DNA of 64,000 nucleotides from Sordaria brevicollis (lineage: Eukaryota; Ascomycota; Sordariomycetes; Sordariales; Sordariaceae), in NCBI GenBank assembly GCA_033439795.1, contig JAUTDP010000010.1, forward strand, positions 1,922,001 through 1,986,000. The letters are read 5' to 3'. A model generated the notes under the pieces. The model saw only the letters and a program-made list of their open reading frames with translations, searched no databases and was not told the DNA's origin. Positions 34,482-46,160 of this stretch are shown here, in pieces (within the stretch, counting starts at the first letter, position 1; each line of letters opens with the position of its first letter). The translations under genes were made by a program, and so were the position numbers.

Positions 34482-36828
34482 ATGGCGACGATGCTTCACC
34501 TAAACGCCACCGACCATATGGTCGGTAACTTCGGGTCGGGCAACATGCCCCTGGAGCAGTGCATGTAAGTAGCCGTCAGAGTGAAGAATCAAGAAACATC
34601 AGATGAACCGTTAGGGAAGACGTTCCCGTATCATCCCAAGTAACACTTGGCTAACCCTGTCGTTTGTCTAGGGCCATCAACGCAGGGTGCTCCGCACTTA
34701 TCGCCGCTATCGCAAAGACCGTCACCGCCATCCACGGCCTCATGCGCGAAGTCCGTGAATCGCGCGCCGACCTCGATCCCATTTCTAGCGAACTCCATTC
34801 TCTCAACGGCATTCTCGATATTCTCAAGGACGACGTTCCCTCCCTTCCCGAACAGCTGGCGCAAAGGACCCCCGAAGTACTAAGCTACTGTCTCACCATC
34901 ATCAACGAACTGGAAGGATGCATCTCCATTCTGGACCGTGTTGGTCTTTCCAGGCAGGACAAGAGGTCGCGATGGATGGCTAGCAGAGGGCATATTGCAA
35001 AGCTGCGATGGACGCTGGAGGTGTATAAGGCCAGCTTGGGACTGGCGGTGGACTTGGTTGCGTTGTAAGTGCGCTTCCTAGGCAACTCGAGTCAAGTAAG
35101 ACGGATAGGTACTAACATACGCAAAACAGAACTGCTAGCAAACAACAACCCGCAGAAAGTCCGGTCAGGGGAACCTTCATGGAGGATGCTTCAGTTGTGT
35201 CGGATGGCAAGGACGAGTTGGCCGATGTATTAGCCCAGATCAGCCGTGTTGCTGCTCGGCTCGAAGACGAATCCCGCCATAACGGAGCTGTCGCCAAACT
35301 TCAACATTACCTCGATGCGCTATACGGAAACGCCCTCGCTGCTGTCGACCGCGAGATGGACCATTTCGAGGGTCAACGAAACAGTGCCCATTCATCGACC
35401 GATCATGCCCCAGATAGCGCCATCGATATGGGCGATGAGGATCACGCCTTTGTTCACGCCAAAACGTCGAATGTCCCGATACCACCATCCCATGTCAGGA
35501 GCAACGTCAACATGACACAGGACGAATTCGACGAGATGTTAGATGAACTAAGAGAGATGCCGGTGCGACCTCCAACGCCACCACAAAGGTCTGCGAGAAG
35601 GTCTTCGTCAGCCGCTTCCACCACTCGTAGCGAATACCGTCCCAGCACCTCGGACTCTTACACCAGCACCCCGTATGTCGCCGGCACGTTTTTGGACCTC
35701 GAAACTCGAAGCCAAAGCCCGCATCTCCGAACTCAGAGCGACTCCGCAGCCGTCTCACCTCGTCCAGTTCCGATCCAACACTTTCCCCATATGAGCGGAG
35801 GTCTCATCCCAGTCCGCACCTACGGTCAAAACCGCGATTCCCTCTGGAAAAACCCTCGCCCGGCTGTTCCCATTCCTCGACCAACCACATCCAGTTCCAA
35901 CCTCACCAACTCCCCGAAACCGAACGTCCTCCGAAGAAGCAGCTCCCGCCTGTCCTCTGCCCTCAAAGGTCTCAGCTTCGGCCGTCAACGCTCCCACTCC
36001 ACCACCAGCACCGGCACCACAGGCAGCAACTCCGCCAAATCCTCCACCTTCTCCATGGCCCTCCCGCCCACACCACCCACCCCCGTCCCGCCCATCCTCG
36101 AACCCTTCCACCCACCCGTCACCAATACCACCGTCCCCTCAACCGGCGCCATCTTCGGCGTCTCCCTTTCCGAGTCAATGGCCGTAGCCAAAGGCCTAGC
36201 CGGCACTCACCACCCCAACGGCGGCGGCTCCTCAACACGAGACTACCCCCTCTGCATCCTCCGCTGCGTCTACTTCATCCAAGACCACGGTCTCCGCGCC
36301 CCTCACATATTCGCTCAAGAAGGCGACCCCCACCGTCTCGCACGTCTCAAATCCATCTTTTCGTCTCCCGACACCGGCTACGGCAAGTTCCTCGACTGGA
36401 ACCAATTCACCGTTTACGAAGCCGCCTCCCTCATTCTCCTCTACCTCTCCTCCCTCCCCACTCCCCTCATCCCCGAATCCGTCGCCAAACGCTGGATCGC
36501 CATGTCCCGCCAAGCCACCATTTCAGGGTCAGGCGGTTTTCGGTTGGATAAGGGGATTGATTTCTGGGAGGAAGCGCTCCAGGGGATCAAGGGCCCGCAG
36601 AGGAGTTTGTTCAAGCTGTTGCTGAATTTGTGGGGCGATGTGGCGGATTGTGTGGAGTGGAATGAGATGACGGCTGAGAGACTTGCGGAGAGGTTGGTGA
36701 GGCCGTTGATGAAGTTGCCGCACACAAAGTATGGGACGGATTATATGCTGGGGTTGGCGTTTGTGGTTAGGAGGCGGAGTGAGTATAATAAGGGGATGAA
36801 GGGGGAGAGGAGTAGGGCTGCTTTTTGA
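34482..36828 (+). CDS. RhoGAP-domain protein with helical N-terminus; arginine finger missing
   Basis: 724 aa in three exons: 34482-34564, 34672-35064 and 35130-36828, all GT/AG and in phase. Residues about 28-180 are helical (AINAGCSALIAAIAKTVTAI, then conserved Leu/Ile heptads) and resemble the N-terminal helical domains seen in fungal NLR-like and other regulatory proteins (weak resemblance). A long Ser/Pro/Thr/Arg-rich disordered middle (about 285-490) follows. Residues about 500-700 are a RhoGAP fold: IFGVSL start, CILRCVYFIQDHGL, LLYLSSLPTPLIP, then the WNEMTAERLAERLVRPL helix. The position of the catalytic arginine in GxFRxxG is Ala554 (HIFAQEG). It would bind Rho-family GTPases, but stimulation of GTP hydrolysis is doubtful. 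Confidence 0.85.
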
Positions 36829-38569
36829 GGGCGAGGGGGTTGATGGGGGTGGGGTTGAGATGGATGGGGGTTGGAGAGAAGGAGAAGGAAGGGAGGGGAA
36901 AATTGAGAGTAAATGGCCCGGTTTTGGTCTGGTCTGGTGCGGTGTCGTGTCGTGTCGTCGGTCATTCTTTTTTTGTTTATGTTTTCTTGTTGATGGATGG
37001 ATGGAGTTTCGTCCTGTCGTTCGTTTGAGAAGTTGATATGATACCCCGGAGAGAATATATACCATCTACGATAAAGACTGGAGTTTACAGATTTCGTGGT
37101 GAAAATCCTAGATATTGCAATTTACAATCGTCTCATGTTTTAAGCTTTGCGAGGTAACAGGATTCTCTTGTTAAACAGTACAGCGGGATAGTCTGGTCGC
37201 CACCGGGGTAAAAACTCCTCATGTGGTATACTTTCTCCTACCAGTATTCATTTGGGACCTCGTGTTTGGTGGCCCTCGAGCTTTTGCATTCCTTGGTACT
37301 AATGATGACCTTTCTTTCCCAACCGCTCAGTCCTCGAGCCTTTAAGCAGCAGGGTTGAGTCGCTTTCTTTTTGCGACGGGAGCTTCTGCGGGACGGTGGG
37401 GAACACGGACGGGCTCCGGCTGCCGTGTCCCCGGAACCCGGCGTCGGCGACCTGACCGCTTACGCTACCTACCGACGGGACGAAACTAACCGACATGTGG
37501 CCCATTGTACTATGTACAGGAAAAGACCTTGGGTGGTTAGTTTCAATGTCGTAATTTTGGAGTTATTATGTACACCCCCACCGAACCTGCAAATTGTTCC
37601 TGTTTCATGCCTGGGACGCACCTGCCTGCTTCCTTCCTTTTTGTCGGGACTCGAACCACTAGATGGAAGTGGAAGGTGCAGACCGTTTGGTGGGGTATAA
37701 AGTCGGTTTTTTCTGGGCAGGGCATGTAATTTCCAGGGGCATTTCGTCTCCCTCCTCATCATCTTCATCAACGAAGAAAATTCATCAAGTTTTTCCATCT
37801 CAATAACCTTGATACATGTACTTTTCTTTGGATTAGATTCTCCAGCACTGCATCGCAATCGCCATGTTTTTTTTTCTCTTTGGTTTCTTGTGAGTCTGAC
37901 GTGAATCTGAGTATTTCAAGAGCCTCTATTTCAATCAAGTACCCCGTCCGCGTCACAACATGCGAAAGGTTGCGTTCTTGTCCCTTGCTTGCTCCAAACT
38001 TGCTTCGCCATATTATCTTTCTGAGATGACTTCACCCAAACATACACCACAATGCCGCACGCAATGCCTTGCCGACTTGTTATCTCGACACACAATCAGC
38101 CACATCTCGCCGATGGCAAATGATGCCCATCTTGAGGACGCCTTGATGGCATTATCACTGCTTGTGAGTGCTTGCGTTGATGGCGTTAACCTCACTGTAG
38201 CAAGCAGAATGGTCAACTCAGTGCCTCGATGAGCAGCACAGCAGTGGAGCGGGCGCTTGTAGAGTGCTTCTGGACTCATACTCGTCGTGAATTCACTCGG
38301 GTGAGAGTGGTACGTGTCCTCGCCAACATTTACCTTACCGAATACATGTGAAGGGGCAGGCAGCTTTTAGGCATCTCTTTGGGCTTCCTCGAACCTGAAG
38401 AACTTTGAACCTCAACCACCCCTCAAGTTCCAGTCCAGCGCTTAGCTCTTTCACAAAAGCCTCGACAAGTTTTGGACATCCCTATTCCAAACAATTTCTC
38501 CATTTCTTCTGCGACCAACGACAACTTATTGCAAGAACAAGTATCACATCAACCCATTTTCTCGACAAT
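36829..38569. other. Intergenic between RhoGAP-like and RBR genes
   Basis: 1.7 kb; 3' UTR of the first gene and promoter of the next. No gene seen. It contains an isolated Pol III B-box-like sequence at 37647-37657 (minus strand) without a tRNA around it. Confidence 0.5.
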
Positions 38570-40377
38570 ATGGACAAACAAGATCAAGCAGACCAGCCAG
38601 AACAAGCCTCCATGGAGCCCGACTCTATGAAGACCACCACGTCTAATGACACTGAGAGCATTTCCCAAAGGCAAATGGACGTAAGTGTTGCACAAGCTTC
38701 TCCCCTCGGTTGTCCTACAATTTTGCCTTTAGGCTTTGATGGCTATAGCTAATAAACGCTTTTCCTGTCATAGGACTCAAAGACCACAGAAACCCGCGAG
38801 ATGTCGGGAGTTAGATTCACTTTTGGCGCTGGGATGGAGGTCACCGGGGCCACACCACCCATCCGCAACTCACATCTAACCTCCAAGTCGTTAACAACTG
38901 AGATATGGGTAGAAGCCATATTTCAGAATGAGAAAGCCGCCAGGAGAGCTTTTCAGGTCCTGTATGAGACACAAGGTTCTTGCCGTGACAACCAGAGTTT
39001 GGCCTTTTGGGTCGGGCGCGAAGTGAGATTTGAGGGCTTGAGGGAAGACATTGAGCGGCTGCTGGGAGCGCTGAATGTCAGGCCCACCATTTACGGGCTC
39101 ATCAAGGCGATCAAACTCACCCTATCCCTTGATGGTAAGCTGTCATCCATCAGTGTGAAAGGGAAGAACGGTGAAGCCTTTTTCGAAGCAGTGAAGTGGC
39201 TGAACAAGCATACTCTCTGCGACCAAATCCATGAGCAGCCAGTTCCTCCGGATACCACCAGCCCGGGCCCTGTCTGCGTCATATGTGGTTGTCCGCCAGA
39301 GGAGCCCCTGGTCACTCGGTGCAAACACTTCTATTGCGGTGACTGCCTCGGCAATCTCTGCTCGAGCACCTTCTCCATCGGAAGCTCAAAGAGCAAGGCT
39401 ATCTGCCAGGCGTCAAACTCAGACGGACCCTCAACAACCGTTGGAACTCTCTGTGGTCACACGTTTGGCCTCCGAGAGCTCCTTGCGCTGCTAGGCCACA
39501 AGCAATTCGAGCGCCTCCTCGTGGCCTCCTTCAGAGCATACGTTCATCGCCATCCGGAGGAGCTGCAAAACTGTCCCACCGCCGACTGCGATCAGCTCTA
39601 CTTTGTCAGCAAACCCGATGACAACGTCGAAAACGCAAAGGAAATCGTCTGCCCCGAGTGTCTCATCGACATCTGCACACGCTGCCAGGAGGGCCACGCG
39701 GGCAGGGGCTTGACCTGCGCCGAGTTTCAGCAGCAGCTAGCTGAGGAGCAAAGCTGGATAGCCCCCCTCAAGGTAAAGGAGGGCATCAAGAACTGCCCAA
39801 AGTGCACGACCATGATCCAGAAAACTAATGGGTGTTCGCACATGGAATGCAGTGTGTGTAGCGTGCACTGGTGCTGGCAATGCCTAGAAATGTTTGAAGG
39901 CCCGTCGGCAACGGAGGACACGTATAGGCACCTGAAGGATGTGCATGGCGAGCCATACGATTTTGATGATGAAGAGTTATATGAAGGGATAGACTATGAA
40001 CAACAAGAAGGTACGCCAACCATAGACTTAGAGCTGTGCATATTGTTGCTAACAACAGGTCAGCAGGCTTAATGGCACTTCTCCATGCTGGCCATGACCT
40101 CATTATCGACGTCTTCGGGGCTATCGAACGCCGGAGGAACCAGAACCAGAACCGGATGGTTCCTAACCAAGAAGCACCACCACCATTTGGGGGAATAAGA
40201 TTGGGGAGGGTACCTCCACCTCCCCACGAGAGGTTGTTGTTACGTCAAGAAAACGGGGGGATTCGACTGCCGAACGGGCGTCTACCATATCCTCCTCCTC
40301 ATCTGGATCCGGAGGAGGAGGAGGAGCCGCCGTTAACCTTTGCGGAAAAGCTCGTGTTCATACACGGATTTCCGTAA
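38570..40377 (+). CDS. RBR-type E3 ubiquitin ligase
   Basis: 553 aa in three exons: 38570-38680, 38774-40010, and about 40064-40377. The last acceptor is GTCAG at 40063; a CAG three bases later is equally in frame, whereas the earlier ACAG at 40057 would stop after four codons. RING1 (about 205-255) has CVICGCPPEEPLVTRCKHFYCGDC. IBR (about 282-352) has NCPTADC, CPECLIDICTRC and a GH..LTC end. RING2 (about 378-407) has NCPKC...NGCSHMEC..C. Cys391 in GCSHMEC is the expected thioester cysteine, so a RING/HECT-hybrid mechanism is likely. A region with a KH/RRM-like look precedes RING1. The C-terminus is Pro-rich with an acidic run. Substrate unknown. The first 37 residues are low complexity, so the start is less certain. 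Confidence 0.9.
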
Positions 40378-40921
40378 GAGCTGGTTTTCCTCTATTTCGA
40401 GACAGGGTGGAGTGATTTACCATACATCTTGTTCTGTTTCGTCCTTTATTTCTTTTATGCGGTTTTTAAACTCTGCGTGTTGGTTGTTAGCGGGGTGATG
40501 GTTATTGGTTTGGTGTTTACAGGTTTTCATATGGCGTTGCTGAAGATGGCTCTTGAAGCAATGAATTGAGGCTTGAAGAGCCGTGGGAGTTTTGGCGGGA
40601 GTAGGATGGAGTTTTTGTATTGTTTGGACATTTGGGAGATTGGCGTTGTGAGGAAAATCATGTAGTGGCATACGTTTGCAAGCCACTACTTAAAAGCATT
40701 GGCGGATCTATTAACCCTCTTCTAGCTTTTGAAAGGTATTTCCATGAGTATTATCTCTATGAAGTCGGAAATATCACGCAGTGTCTAACCCATCCATCGC
40801 CCTTTGCCCCCCCCTGACCCTCCTTCCCTCCCGCAACCGTCAACCCAAGCCGAAGCCGAAGCCGATGCATTGTGCGGATTCTTCTCATAATACGATTGTC
40901 AAAGTTGAAATGTCAACAAAA
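40378..40921. other. Intergenic between RBR gene and tRNA-Ile
   Basis: RBR 3' region, then a C-rich stretch before the tRNA. No gene seen. Confidence 0.6.
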
Positions 40922-41019
40922 GCCCGATTAGCTCAGCTGGTTAGAGCGTCGTACTAATATCTTGTTCTCGAGATATCAAGTCCATGCGAAGGTCAACAGT
41001 TCAATCCTGTTATTGGGCA
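40922..41019 (+). tRNA. tRNA-Ile(AAT) with intron, copy 2
   Basis: Acceptor GCCCGAT (40922-40928) pairs with ATTGGGC (41012-41018), and the discriminator is A41019. The anticodon AAT is at 40956-40958. The intron is 24 nt (40960-40983), while copy 1 at 5973-6073 has 27 nt with an altered centre. The mature parts of both copies are identical by eye. Opposite orientation to copy 1. Confidence 0.93.
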
Positions 41020-41024
41020 TTTCC

Positions 41025-41035
41025 TTTTGCTTTTT
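41025..41035 (+). terminator. Pol III terminator of tRNA-Ile copy 2
   Basis: TTTT (41025-41028) and TTTTT (41031-41035) just after the tRNA. Confidence 0.7.
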
Positions 41036-42303
41036 GCCGGTTCATTGTTCGGAACCTGGAGCGACGCAATACCTTTGTTATCGATCACTTTATTTGTGCC
41101 ATCGGCTGCCCTGGACCTTGAATACTTCATGGTTTTGATGGTATTTGAGGAGTTTGTTCATTTTGTGCGCCTCCGCTGGATTTTCGGTGCAGGCCGTGAA
41201 AAATTCGGTGCCCGCGCCGGGGGGGGGGGGGGGGGTCTGTGCTTACCGAACGGCCGAGTGGGGAATTTTGCCGGGTGAGCGCCGGGTGAGCACCGGAGGG
41301 CTCCACTTTTGGGAAAGTTGTCCCGGAAGGGGGTACCGGACACTCGTTTATTTTGTGACGGACATCGGAGTTTAAGATATGGAAAATCACCAGCTAAGTC
41401 AGCTGGTTTATCATGTATCGAGAACCGTGGATGGTTGATTGGTTTTCTAATCCTATACGTCACCCATTGAAAGTCCTTTACAGAGGGGGTTCTACATATA
41501 CACTTCGTAACTCAGGGAGAATTGCACCAATTTACATGTAGCAATCTGGCCTCAATCCAATGCGGCTCCTTCCTTATACACCGTCTCTGATTTTCTTCGA
41601 ATAAATGTGGATGTCCTGTCCTTTTTTTGTCAAAATTTGCGGACCCCAATGAGAAGAATTGATGTCTAACAAAGCTTTCAAGGGGTAATGTGTAGCTCGT
41701 GTACTCATACCGTTACTGATACGAGAAATAGACCCTAGGTAATATATATTCTGGTCATCCCAGCCGCGAGAGTTTGCCCGGATGGTAACGTATCGAGACA
41801 TTACATGTATCTCGAGGAGGAATGGATGACAATCCAACCTAGGTCAAGATCAAGACCCAGGGACTTGTATAGAAAATCACTTGTCACCGGAGTAATCATT
41901 GTCAACTAATGCTTTGGGCCCAAAGGGGATACGACAAACGCCGAACCGTCGTGGACAAAAGGAAGCATTCGAGATGCACCATCAAGATAAGAACTATCAA
42001 GCGTGACCAACCAGTTCAAGTCAAATGACCTCCGTACCGGAGGTCTGTATTGCATGCCACGCCACCCCATCCAGAAAGCCCGAAGCCCAGTCACTTGCAG
42101 TTTGCATTCTTAAGACACCGGGCCGTCGGGGCTGGCAAACTTACCTATGTTAAGGGGCTCCCCAAGTGCCCAGTTCGTACCGGATCTAATCAATCCAATT
42201 TCAAGACCCTTGAGTGTTGGTTGGCTCCAGTCATCCACACCATCCCAATTTCGACCACCAACGTCACGGCAGCGGACGAGAAACAAAAACATCCACAACA
42301 GCG
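41036..42303. other. Intergenic with G17 tract and tandem 11-mers
   Basis: No gene seen. Holds a run of 17 G (41219-41235) and two tandem copies of GCCGGGTGAGC (41270-41291). The end is the promoter of the acidic-tail gene. Confidence 0.55.
41219..41235 (+). repeat. G17 homopolymer
   Basis: Seventeen consecutive G. Length may be affected by sequencing error. Confidence 0.7.
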
Positions 42304-42901
42304 ATGTCGGTCGTTTCCACCCGCGAAGCTCCCGCTCCCGTCCGCGAGGGCGGCTCTGATGATGCCCCTGATGCTCATCGGGAGCCATCTGATTCTGACA
42401 CGCCCTCCTCGGCCGTGTCCACCCCGGAGCCCCAGCCCCGGCAGCCCGGGCAGAACGGCTATCTGTCTCCTCCCCTTGCTGGGAGCGTTGATGACCTCGC
42501 TCGGGTAAGCAACTTGAACCTTTTCTTTGCGGTTCCTTCCTTGTTTCTTCACCATCCAACCGGAATGCAACATGAACAATACCGGAGCCACTCTTGTTTG
42601 CTTTACATCTTCATACCAAGTAGTACCTGCAAACTAACCACTTCCCTGATTACAGTTCGATAGGGTCGAGGTCGTTGAACTTGGGCGCCTCCTCCAACAG
42701 AGCGGCAACAACCGTGGGCCTCGTCGCAACAGGGGCCCGACCGCCGAATACGATTGGGTCGCCGACGACGAGGAGGACGAGGGCGAGGAGGACGAGGACA
42801 GTGATGACGAGCAGGAGGATGATGATGACGACGAGGATGACGACGAGGATGATGGCGAGGATGATGGCGACGATGACGATGATGACTGGGAAATCATCTA
42901 A
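42304..42901 (+). CDS. Small hypothetical protein with acidic C-terminal tail
   Basis: 148 aa in two exons, 42304-42504 and 42656-42901 (donor GTAAGC, acceptor TACAG, phase 0). The N-terminus is Ser/Pro/Glu-rich. The middle (LSPPLAGSVDDLARFDRVEVVELGRLLQQSG) spans the splice and looks like the only folded or helical part. The C-terminal 50 residues are almost entirely Asp/Glu, ending DDDWEII. I do not recognise a family. The acidic tail is of the kind found in histone chaperones and nucleic-acid-mimic regulators, but that is only resemblance in composition. The start MSVVSTREAP was chosen as the first ATG giving a continuous frame through the splice with no upstream intron needed. Confidence 0.7.
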
Positions 42902-44776
42902 TCGGCTTCGTCTCAAGTCATCCACAAGACGGAAGACACATCCCTACCTCCTCCTCGAGGTAGGGGTGTTGACCAAACGACAGAACCCTCTGTGTTAAAA
43001 GGATGGAGATCGGGGAACCACGGAACCCGGAACATCAAGGCTGTGGTATTACAGCTTGCACATTCTTTTGTACAAATTTCATTTCTTCTTTTTAAAATCC
43101 GTATCTTGATATAGTCTTGATTGTAAAGCGTGTTCCATCCGATCGTGAAATGTATGCATTTTGGACGAGACATCATATCCTCATGTCCCGGACATGAGGG
43201 CTGAAAGCTGCTACAGTTAGATACTTGTTCTTAGTAGGAAATTGCAAACTTCACCGGAGTCCCTCTACCATAACCATTAACTTCCACACAACGAGGTTGG
43301 TAGACCGGGCACCTCCAGGCTTACTCGAACCAGGAATCAGGACTCCAGCGGGCACGACAGGTGTTTGTCGAGTCTCGGGTTCATTGCCAGGACAGACTGG
43401 CCTTCGTAGGATCTGCAGAAGAACAGCCCACTCATACATGTTCTCCGCACAGTAGGCAGGAGGAAGGCAAGCACTTGGAGGTTTGAAGCTTGTTGATGTC
43501 TTTGGTTCGAAGCCAGATGGACAGGTCGACCGGGAGGAGACAAAAAGAGTGACGTCGAAAATACAGTGGGGATCCCCGATTTTCAGGGTCCAGGCCTTTG
43601 TGTGGGGCTCTCGAGAAACCCCCTATTCCCGTTCCAGCCACGGTAAACTGTCTCGAACCGTTCCCCTTGGCACCGGCTTATTTTCTCCGATATATCATCG
43701 TGAAACTGAATCAAGAACCTCGTAGTTAAATTCCATTTCCCATCGTGTCACTTGAAGCAGTGAGTTCATGGCATCGAAATGGGTGTCGAATTTGGGGTCA
43801 GCCCTGTGCCGCTAGTTCCTGAACGCGCGCTAAACTAGATCGGGCGCTAACGCAGGGACAGACTTTCCCCCAGTGGAGTCGTCTCTTTTTCCTTTCTTCG
43901 GTCTCTTCCCGACAACGACACTCTTCGTTCTTCGGATCGTTTGTCGCTTGACCAATGCTACCATGATGTTCAACCATCAAACACTATATGATTCTCAATT
44001 ATGTCGATTACCGTCGCAACCCTAACATCCTCTCAACTACCGGCACGACCGGCGCGAGCTGCAACGCCCTCCTGCTCCAGACCAGTGAGAAACCCCAGCC
44101 TGGGAACCAATCAGCGCTCGACTGTGCCTGAATCAGCACGGACAACCTCGTCTCCGGATGCTCCTCCACACCATCCCAAACAATGGCCAGACAGGGGAAA
44201 CTTTTCCCGAAAAGATTGAATAGGTCCAGATCGAGAACGCGCCCATGTTAACTTACAGTGCTAGAGTGTTGCATTGAAGATCAGCATGGGCGAGACACTA
44301 TGGGTGCCGCCGGCCTTGAACGAGGACCATATCTGGGATCCACAGAGCCTCAGATCACGAATCTTCGCCTAAGTAACATTCTTCTCAGCCTTATCATCCC
44401 TGCGTTTTTTAAGATGTGGTTTCCTTTCGGTGTTACCGCCGCGGTATCCGACAATATGGATGTCTATACACAGCTGCCATCCACCATGTCCCTGTTCCTG
44501 GAGACCAGCACATTGCTTCGAGAGCCAAACTGGCCTGTGGTATAAAAGACTGCCTATCCTTCTGTTCTTGTGATTCTCTTGGTTCTCTTGGTTCTTGAGA
44601 TAGCAACAGCTAACGACACCAGCAGGCTCTGGTCTCTCTCTTTCTCTCTCTCTTTTTCCCGCCTTCCAATAGTCTGGTACTTCTTTGAGCAACTCCTATT
44701 CCGGTCCTGCTGGTCAGCATTGCTTCCTTTACCCCACACATCAACAGCTTCTCTTCGAACCACAACAGACGACACA
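42902..44776. other. Intergenic upstream of the Gly/Asn-repeat protein
   Basis: 1.9 kb without a supportable gene. The last 240 bp contain a TATA element and a CT repeat (about 44630-44665). Confidence 0.55.
44541..44548 (+). promoter_or_regulatory. TATA box of the Gly/Asn-repeat protein gene
   Basis: TATAAAAG, 236 bp before the ATG and followed by a long CT-rich leader. Confidence 0.5.
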
Positions 44777-46160
44777 ATGGTTCAACTCACTACCCTTCTC
44801 GGCACCTTTGCCGGTAAGACCTCCCTCTCACCACATTTCCCTCCTTCGATGGGCACACCCAGCTAACAGAATTCATCCAACAGTGACCATTGCATCCGTC
44901 CAAGCCCTTCCCGCCGGCCGGACTCTCCAAACTCGACAAACCAGCAGTCTCCCCGACCCAGCCGGCGAAAAGAACGTCGGAAACGGCCAAGGGCTCCAGT
45001 TCATCGGCGGACAATGCCTCAACCAGGCCGACTGCGCATCACAATGCTGTGCCACCTTGCCCCGTACCACCGATACCATCGGCGTTTGTTCCGGCTTAGG
45101 CGCTCAGTTCCAGGCTGGAAAGCAAGGATGCGGCTTCGTCGGGACTGCTGCTGGGGGTAATGGTACCGGGACTGGCACAGGCACTGTAGGCAACGTCAAC
45201 AATGGCAATGGCAATACTACCACGACGCCAGCCACCGGGCGAGGTCGCGACAACAAGAAGAAGGGGGGAAACACGGGCAATACCGGGAACAACGGGAACA
45301 CCGGGAACACCGGGAACACTGGCAACAACAGAGGGAACACGGGCAATGCTGGTAACGCTGGTAACACTGGCAACGCAGGAAATGCCGCCGGTAATAGGGG
45401 CAACGGCAATGCCAACACCGGAAACACCAACACTGGAAATACTGGCAACAGGGGTAACGGCAACACTGGCAACACTGGCAACACCGGTAATAGGGGTAAC
45501 GGCAACACTGGCAACACCGGCAACACTGGCAACACTGGAGCTGGTAGAGGCGGCACCACCGGGAATACGGGCAACACTGGTAACGCTGGAAACGCGGGAG
45601 CCGGTAGGGGTGGTGCCGGCAATGCTGGGAACACCGGAAACACTGGCAACACCGGTAACACAGGAGCCGGTAGAGGCGGTGCCGGCAACACGGGGAACAC
45701 TGGCAACACTGGGAACACCGGTAACACAGGAGCCGGTAGAGGCGGTGCTGGCAATACTGGGAACACCGGCAACACTGGAAATACTGGTAATACTGGCAAC
45801 ACAGGAGCCGGTAGGGGTGGTGCCGGCAACACGGGGAACACTGGGAACACCGGTAACACAGGAGCCGGTAGAGGCGGTGCTGGCAATACTGGGAACACCG
45901 GCAACACTGGAAATACTGGTAATACTGGCAACACAGGAGCCGGTAGGGGTGGTGCCGGCAACACTGGGAACACGGGAAACGCGGGCAACGCGGGCAATGC
46001 AGGAAACGCGGGTGCCGGTAGATCTGGAGGTGGAAATGCCAACGCCGGTGCCGGCGGACCTAAGGGCAACGCTGGCAACGCGGGTAACGCTGGCAATGCT
46101 GGTGGGAATACGGGAGGCTCAACAGGTGCGCCCGGTGGTGGTCCAGGAGCCAGTGCTTAG
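44777..46160 (+). CDS. Secreted Cys-headed protein with Gly/Asn/Thr tandem-repeat tail
   Basis: 437 aa in two exons, 44777-44813 and 44884-46160. The splice completes a signal peptide ([20 protein letters not shown]). Residues about 48-100 form a small six-Cys module ([23 protein letters not shown]) resembling BAS2-type secreted proteins of plant-associated fungi. The remaining about 330 residues are low-complexity repeats of NTG triplets interrupted by GAGRGGAG blocks, with Arg as the only recurrent charge. The tail is like a flexible wall- or matrix-associated polymer. No GPI signal: it ends in a Gly/Pro/Ser-rich stretch. DNA of the repeat carries a 128-bp exact duplication. It is convergent with the CFEM gene downstream. 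Function unknown. Confidence 0.85.
45260..46130 (+). repeat. Coding minisatellite (9-bp NTG units, higher-order 132-bp period)
   Basis: Nine-base units coding Asn-Thr-Gly repeat dozens of times with synonymous variation. 45705-45832 and 45837-45964 are identical over 128 bp. Confidence 0.85.

Noticed and set aside
36529..37065. 178-codon minus frame at the end of the RhoGAP-like gene
   Set aside because: Antisense to a RhoGAP helix region; Pro/Ser/His-rich with no domain.
42634..42925. Ser-rich and Ile/Val-rich frames on the minus strand
   Set aside because: Complements of the GAC/GAG acidic tail of the sense gene.
45104..46096. 330-codon Pro/Ala/Val/Leu repeat frame antisense to the repeat protein
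   Set aside because: Direct mirror of the Asn-Thr-Gly repeat; the sense frame has a signal peptide and Cys module.
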